A stretch of 64,000 bases of DNA from Sweltsa coloradensis (Eukaryota > Arthropoda > Insecta > Plecoptera > Chloroperlidae). Below, in pieces: positions 57,354 through 64,000 of this stretch. A program made the translations under genes and the position numbers. Under the pieces are notes generated by a model that searched no databases, was not told the origin of the DNA, and was given only the letters and a program-made list of their open reading frames with translations. How positions within the stretch are numbered: position 1 is the first letter of the stretch; each line of letters starts with the position of its first letter. The DNA lies in assembly GCA_024449915.1 (NCBI GenBank), contig JAMZAV010001454.1, forward strand, positions 124,001-188,000, read 5' to 3'.

Positions 57354-58299
57354 AACTTTTTACTGGCTATATCCTTGAAGATTTGCGTTGGAACACCCTA
57401 TAGTAGCCCAGTTTGTAGTACACGAGTGGCGGAAATGTTTATTAATATTTAATGAAGGGGCAGCTGATTATTAATAATACGATCCGTTACACGTGTGCTA
57501 TCTGTAAGTATGTTTGCTTTGGATCGAGATAATTAACACATCTTGCTGTTGCTTGTGATTTGACCACCGCGGGCGTGCCGCCATATTGCTGAGTCACACC
57601 CGGAGACTTTCAGCACTAGATTAAGAACGACGCAGAGATTTAGAACATACACAATTATAGTCCACTTTAAGAATGTGCGTAGGTTTCTGTAGCCCGTATA
57701 AATAGCTTATTTTATATTCTCTTGATGAGCAATGATGTGAGTATGGCTTCCAGTCAAGTCAAATAAGGTATTTGCCATCGCTGCTTTGGTATAATATCTA
57801 CTTTGTTTCTCTAACAAGCTATATTTCACTTCCCTCAAAGATGTTGCCAATTTTTTTTTCTTTCAATAAAATAAATACGTGTGTTGCTATTATATATTCA
57901 TGATATTAGTCAACGTGTGTACAAATAAATATTTACAGCCCTGAAAATGGATAACATAGTGAACATATACTCTGATAATTAAGGCGCGAAACCATCTCTT
58001 TAGTGCGATTGTTGCTTTTGCTAATGGCCTGACAAATGCAATGGAGATTCCAACGCCCGTGTGAGCGAGAAGCCGGCCATCCTCCTTGTATTACGAGAAG
58101 CGGGGAACTCTTATGACATTATTTAAGATCTTGTTGCACGTTCACGGTTACCGTTACTCTACCGGCTGACGTGAAGACTTCTAGACATTTCAATATTGAT
58201 ATTAGGATCCATTTAAAAATGTCTTAATGAGAACGCATATACAAGTTATAACATGCTGGAAGTCATCAAATTATTGTTCGCCATCATTTGTTACGCCCT
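57354..58299. other. Intergenic DNA, no gene recognised
   Basis: Nothing supported. Confidence 0.4.
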
Positions 58300-58757
58300 T
58301 TACTAAAAATTGTTCACCATCATTTGTTCACCCTTTACTATCTATTGTTGTTTATATTATTTGTTAATTTATTTTTATTGTATTTTATAATGTTGTTTTT
58401 AGAGGTATAACTTAGGCATGTAAGTTAGATACTGTAATTGGGGCCTCATGGCCCTTTTCTAACTTTCTATGGAGTTGTGCATCTTACTTTTCGATTATTT
58501 GTAAAATTCAATAATTCAATAATATTAAAAATAATAATCACAATCACATTATTTTGTAATCATAAACACTGTGTGTAATGTGTATACAAGTAGATATAAT
58601 ATGTATTGTTTTACTTTCTAAACCTATTTTGACAACTGTATTGGATTGACGTTTTATTATTTATTTAGTATTATTTATTATTATACATGCTGTCCTCCTT
58701 TGTAAATCAGTTTTTTTATCTGAATAGGATAGACTTTAAATAATTAAAAATTAAATT
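58300..58757 (+). mobile_element. LINE 3'-end relics
   Basis: 58691-58730 (GTCCTCCTTTGTAAATCAGT, then CTGAATAGGATAGAC) matches the LINE 3' terminus at 37396-37434 in the opposite orientation and is followed by an A/T-rich tail. Just before it, 58395-58530 (GGGGCCTCATGGCCCTT and an AATAAT-rich end) looks like a second LINE 3' UTR, with less certainty. Confidence 0.5.
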
Positions 58758-60160
58758 GTATAATCATATGGAATATCACACCGAGCAAAGCCCTTAAACA
58801 AAGAATTGTGTGTGATATCACTAAATATAATAAATTTGATTTTAGATTAGGTAATTAAAATTAACAATAATGTGCTTGGCATAAGTTACAAAAAAAGACT
58901 ATATAACAACGCAACAATTAGACACAATAGGACCCACAATACAAACATTCTAACAACTAACGCTATATGCCTAAATTATATTACTCTCATCAAAATATAT
59001 TCAATATTAACATTATAAAAATACACAGATTTTGAATTTGAGAAGAACAATGATAAAAAATTGTACAAATCTATTTAAAAAATACAAGAAATAACTAATC
59101 GTTTTGTTAAAATGTGTACAATCACACAAAATAATAACTGTTGATTCAATTATCTTTGCTTGACGACTGCAAAGTTGCCCTTCAATCAGACACATTCTGA
59201 CTGAAGAAATTACAAAATCAATAGGTCTACTAGATGAACTGAAACAGAAAAATACTCAAAAGCTGACCGCTTACTATAGTTAAAAGTTCCACAGTTTCGT
59301 GTAGATAGCCTAAAGCTATTCTCGTTTTATTTTAAACTAACCCTTTTATAGTACGAAATGTTGTATAAAACAATAATAAAACGGCGACCGATATAGCCTA
59401 CCCTTCTGAGTAAGGCCTGTAAAAATTCTTGACTATCCTTCTGGTTACGATTTCTTAGTTAAATAAACAAGACCAATTAATGGTTGTCCGTTGGATTTAC
59501 AAGGCATATGCTAAGGGCAGCCTCGGGGATCGGAGGGCAATTAGTGACTCAATTAAATTACTGACAAAGGAGCGGTTACGAGCGCCACAAAAAGGCCTGT
59601 TGTAAAATGCAAACTAGTCACTCGTTGTTAAAAGGTTTGTGTAAGTAAAATTGAGGCCTATAAAAGACTACGCCGAACTACCGCCGAAAAAAAATCAAGT
59701 TTTTTGTAGATTCGATTCACTGATACAAATGCTGAAGTGTTTTATGATAAAGCTTGATACCTTTGCTTGCTATCTTGTAAACAAACGTAAAGCTTAAGTT
59801 TAAAACAATTAGTTCTGTCATAGATAGGCCTATAGATAAGATAAAAGGCATATTATTCACATCAATTTGTACAATTTGTGGTCAACAATAAATACAAAAA
59901 ACGACTTACAAGTCTCATTATATCTTATATTAAAAGTGGATTTTGTGATTTGTATTTTGGAATATATAGTACGTTATAGTGTTACACTATTGATCATTAC
60001 ACAATAGTTTACGTTCAAGAACAGTAATGCGTTATTATTGATCATGCCCATTTTATTCCATTGTGCATGCATATTAAAAAGTACTATATTAAAAAGTGAA
60101 TAGCTAATATTGTTTGGCCGATGTTACAAGTTTATTTGATCAAGAATATAAGAGTTACTT
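58758..60160. other. Intergenic DNA, no gene recognised
   Basis: AT-rich; nothing supported. Confidence 0.4.
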
Positions 60161-60164
60161 GTTT

Positions 60165-60250
60165 CGACGTGCAGATGGGCATTGCAGTGGGAAGAACTTC
60201 TGAACTTTACACTTCACAGGGCGTGTGTTCAAATCCCACGTCTGACATAA
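60165..60250 (+). repeat. tRNA-like sequence (possible SINE head)
   Basis: TGTTCAAATCCCAC at about 60226-60239 is B-box-like, and T-arm pairing GTGTG/CCCAC has one mismatch. It is followed by GTCTGAC. Upstream GCAGATGGGCATTGCAGTGG could hold a degenerate A box. No full cloverleaf could be drawn. Confidence 0.35.
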
Positions 60251-62786
60251 AGTTTTGTGTTCGTCTTTTATCACACATACTTGACATTATTACTACATAA
60301 ACCATGCTATAAAGTTTTGAAACGTATTAACTAAAATTAGATATGTTTTTCTTCGGTTGGTGGCATTGAGGAAAATTGTTATTTTATATATTGCATTTCA
60401 TTTACTGACATTTAATTTATTTCAATACATATTTGTTTGTTTTTACTTTCCTTAAATCTTGCTTTGCCAAAAATATTGTTCGCGTACAAACAATCAACCA
60501 ACAGTATATCACTGCATCGAAGTATTTTACGATTCGATTAAGTTTTTCATTAAACATGCTGCTGAAAATAAAAAAATTAAAATAATGTTTGTGTTTTGAT
60601 TAACAAGACTTTTCCTATTGTTTATGTATTGTACTTTTCCTGATTTGTAATACTGGTCTGGATAGGATGGAATTATTGGATGGATATTTCTCCTTTGCGA
60701 GAAAGTTTCTCCCATGATCATTCAGCGTTTTCGTTATCCATATAGATTTAATCAAATGTTCGTATCTTCTAAAAATGTGTACGACGACGTATAAATAAAA
60801 TGAATCACATTAGTAATGTTATTACACTTGACACGTGTCCTGTCAGTGTATCTGTATAATATAGTTGCACTGCACTGCTTCTGAATATTAATCTTGTGCT
60901 CAGCTCTAGTCACACAATGTAACACAACTATTGTTTGTTACTGCTGGTGTGAAACCATTTACTTGTCAATGATCGGCCGGTCAAACAATGCTCAGCTTCA
61001 CTTTGAAGGGTGCTAATCCTGAAAGATGCGGTTTTATGCTCATAAGCGCTAAATTTAATTACGTGTGGTGTGTGTTATGTGGATCCGAAAGGGTTACGGG
61101 TTAATCACCAGACGCATCGCCCTTCGTTCCCTGGTAGACTCATTTAGTCATTTATAACACTATAACCTGCACCACCTTTCATCCGCCATTGTAAAAGATT
61201 TTGAATCTCTCCGGGATCGGTGATTCTCCGCTGAAAGCAAGCGAGACCAAAAAACAATTGCCCGTCAAGAGGCCATCCGCTTAACAAAGCCCTAACTAGA
61301 GTCCGAAGAGTGATGTTCATTCGACAAGCTTGGGCTCCATTCTAAGTGCGAAATACTTATTAATTCATAGTCACAATGATAATGGGAATATTAGGCATAC
61401 CAACACATTAATTTCTCCTATACATCGCATTCCGACAGACCCGCACACAGTGAAAGTCACCGTGAGTTGGCAATCAAAGTAAATCCTGGTGAATAACAAA
61501 TAATCTAAATTGTATTGATTTGATTCGATTCGATATCCTTTGAATTGACACACGTCACGTGTCTATTTTTGGTGAGTTTGATTTGCACACGGACATGGTT
61601 TGAACTGGGAGTGATTATTACAAAATAAAACATAATATGTGTACTCGATTATATTACAATAATAGCCTACCGGTACTCAACGATAATAGTCTGTATAGTA
61701 CTGCTTCTAGAAGATCTATGATATTTTGCGTTTCTAAAAACTTGAACGTGCAGACTTAAGATTTGAAAAAATGCCAATGCCCATGCCAATTAGTTATATG
61801 CATGGGCAAATGTAAAAAAAAAAACTTATAAAAAACTAATAAAACACAACGCGTCATCAGAGAAGGGGGCTTGCCTTTTGCTTAGTGTGCTGAAAGGATG
61901 AATTGATTCTTAATTTGAATGGCAGCTGTAATGTTATTCATACCATGTCTCGTCATCAATAAGTTACAAAGCTTCAAGCAAACAAAATGGAGTCGTTAAG
62001 TGCTCAATTGTATAATATAGCTTCATATTGTATCATTGTATACTACACTCTATGGATATATATCTTTTTATTTTATTACATTTCATTCTTAATTTAAAAC
62101 TGAACCCCATGTCGTTTTGAGCTAGAGATTACGTAACACATTTCGTCTCACTTACAAAGTGTTGTTACCGACTGACATCACACGCAGGTAAAAAACTTCA
62201 CTAATTTAAGACAAGGGCAGTGAGCACGTGGGTGGCCATTACCAGTCTCTTGTTGGCTTTCGAAGGCTGCTCAGATGTGTGTCTTGATAATGATCGGAAA
62301 GTCATAGGACCTTTATTGCAGCTTACAATATCCCAATCCAGGGTGCTTCCATTCTGGTTTATCCGTTGAGTAGGCTCTACGTTGATTTAACTATAGGCCA
62401 TAAAACCCGGCTATCTACATGCTCTGCTTGGTGCATAAAGGGACTTAAGTCAGTCTATTTACTTTTATATTAAGTTTTATCGATAAAATTGTAAAGTTGT
62501 TATAAGTGTACATTATCAAATACCTTAGTTAAGTAAATTGATCAGCACAAATTAAGAATATACATTTATGTATATTAAGAGACAGTGACACAAAATAAAA
62601 TAATTAAAAAAACAAATTATTATGCTAATTGCCAATGAACTAAATGAAAAGTGCACAGCTGCTAAAGTAAGATTACCAACCGGCCTTTACTTCAAATTTT
62701 TAAAATTAAAATAAACTTTCATGACTTAAAACAATTGGCTGCAATAGATAATAGCATAGAATCATTCAACGGTAATTACATAACAA
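60251..62786. other. Intergenic DNA, no gene recognised
   Basis: No supported feature; a GC-richer patch at 61080-61300 has no motif-bearing frame. Confidence 0.4.
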
Positions 62787-63542
62787 CTAGGAAAACGCTA
62801 AAGTCCCGCCGCGTTGATGATGAGCGTAATTGGTGCATTGAGCTGCCATGTGTTATGCGGATTTCCTGTGTGTTCTGTAAAAAAATCATTTACTAAGTTG
62901 AAATTTTTTTAAATTAAATAAAATAAAAAATTAACTTTTTTTTTTTTTTTTTAATTACTCGTAATAATTTTAAAAAAGGAAAAAATCGTAATATTGAAAT
63001 TTTCATAAGGAATAATTATTCGATTGCGCACAAATTTTACACGTATATATTAATTATAAAATTGAGGTTCTGTGAAAATATCATTACAATCTGATAAAGC
63101 ATGTAGGTGTTATGAGTAGAAGAATGTTTTAAAAATATAAAAAATCGTAAAATTGCGTTTTTCACACAGAAATAATTTTTCGATCGCGCTCAAATTTCAC
63201 ACGAATATATAAATTCATAAAATTAAGGTTTTGTGAAAAATCATATTAATCGGATAAATCATGTAGGTGTTATTATAAGTCGACGAAATGTTCTAAAAAT
63301 CGAAAAAAATTGTAAATTACGATTTTAATGAGAAATAATTGTTTCGATTGCGCTCAAAAACGTGGCAGTTCTAAGTTCAGAGATTTCGAAGGCCTCCATA
63401 AATTTCATCGCTATTTGGAGTATCGGTTTAGCCGGAATCGTGGTGAACAAACACACAAATAATACAAAAAAAAACATTCCGGATTTTTTTCTCAGTGTAG
63501 TGAAATGGAAGTAATCAACGCTTCGCTCGCTACGCTCATCCA
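62787..63542 (-). mobile_element. Helentron/HINE-like element, copy H
   Basis: The left edge is CTAGGAAAACGCTAAAGTCC and the right edge CGCTACGCTCATCCA. It has T/T flanks on the minus strand, about two to three internal units with CATGTAGGTGTTAT, and a T run near 62937-62952. Subfamily I hairpin with GCCGCGTTGATGATGAGCG, one base lost in the inverted repeat. Confidence 0.82.
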
Positions 63543-64000
63543 ATAAGAAATTAATTAATTCAAGCGAATGGGTCTCATAGTTTTTTCACCAATTGTTTTT
63601 AGAAAAGGAAAATGTTTTGACATCTAAGGACACACACCAACAATATTGAATTTTGGAATTTACTTTTAAGCTATGCATTTGGTTTTTTCATTTTTTATGT
63701 AACTGAGGGGCAAATTTAAAAACCCATTTGTTCTTACGCAATTAACCGCCTTTAATTACCAAAAGTTTTTTAAATTAACTAGCATTTTATAAAAAATAAA
63801 ACAAAAATCGTTTCTATTCCTTATCTTTTTATACTTTGCCGGGGAAAGAAACCCAGCGGGAAACGGGACTAAAAGTTATTAAATTTAAAAAAAAAAGTTT
63901 TTTGCAATGAAAGGTTCTAGACTTGAAATTTTTTAAAATTTAAGTACCCTGCTGCAGAATATAGGGTTGTTTTCAATTCGTTTTGTTTATGGTAGGGAGG
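63543..64000. other. Intergenic DNA at window edge
   Basis: AT-rich; no feature recognised. Confidence 0.4.

Noticed and set aside
1..64000. CRISPR array, operons or prokaryotic promoters
   Set aside because: No regularly spaced short repeats with unique spacers. The spliced gene, SINE/LINE/hAT content and AT-rich deserts show nuclear animal DNA.

Overview
The window is AT-rich animal DNA with one clear host gene. No prokaryotic features are visible. The gene encodes a two-finger C2H2 protein of the odd-skipped family and is recognised as drumstick (drm). It is split over two exons at 5671-5885 and 8688-8745 (+). Drm is an arthropod developmental gene, so the source is most likely an arthropod (insect or crustacean) with a large, transposon-rich genome. 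I cannot name the species.

Layout. 1-5140 is upstream intergenic DNA with one rolling-circle-type element and a tRNA-containing inverted repeat. 5141-5670 is the GC-richer promoter and 5' UTR of drm, 5886-8687 is its single visible intron, and 8746-9800 is its probable 3' UTR. From about 9.8 kb to the end there is a gene desert of more than 50 kb holding only transposable elements, their relics and unassigned AT-rich DNA. In flies drm sits in a cluster with odd and sob, so this desert may carry distal regulatory DNA. That is inference only.

Mobile elements. The dominant family is a non-autonomous Helentron/HINE-like element (nine copies). It has asymmetric terminal inverted repeats, a 3' hairpin, a CTAG end, T/T insertion flanks and about 160-bp internal tandem repeats. 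Three pairs lie head-to-tail 31-75 bp apart. There are three hAT elements; two have exact 8-bp target duplications, and one of these carries a broken ZMYM-like transposase. A 745-bp TIR element is nested in a tRNA-related repeat whose second copy preserves the empty site. A 621-bp nearly perfect palindrome is flanked by TTAA. Another TTAA-bounded family of about 640 bp is present as a tandem dimer and a distant single copy. Two decayed LINEs are seen: one (-) with endonuclease and reverse-transcriptase remnants, and one (+) that is 5'-truncated and ends in (TATC)n. An old dispersed repeat with a conserved CCGGCACCTCCACCAA core occurs seven times.

Apart from drm, no open reading frame over 60 codons looks like a functional host gene. 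The remaining ones are short, often use non-ATG starts and lie in low-complexity or repeat sequence.
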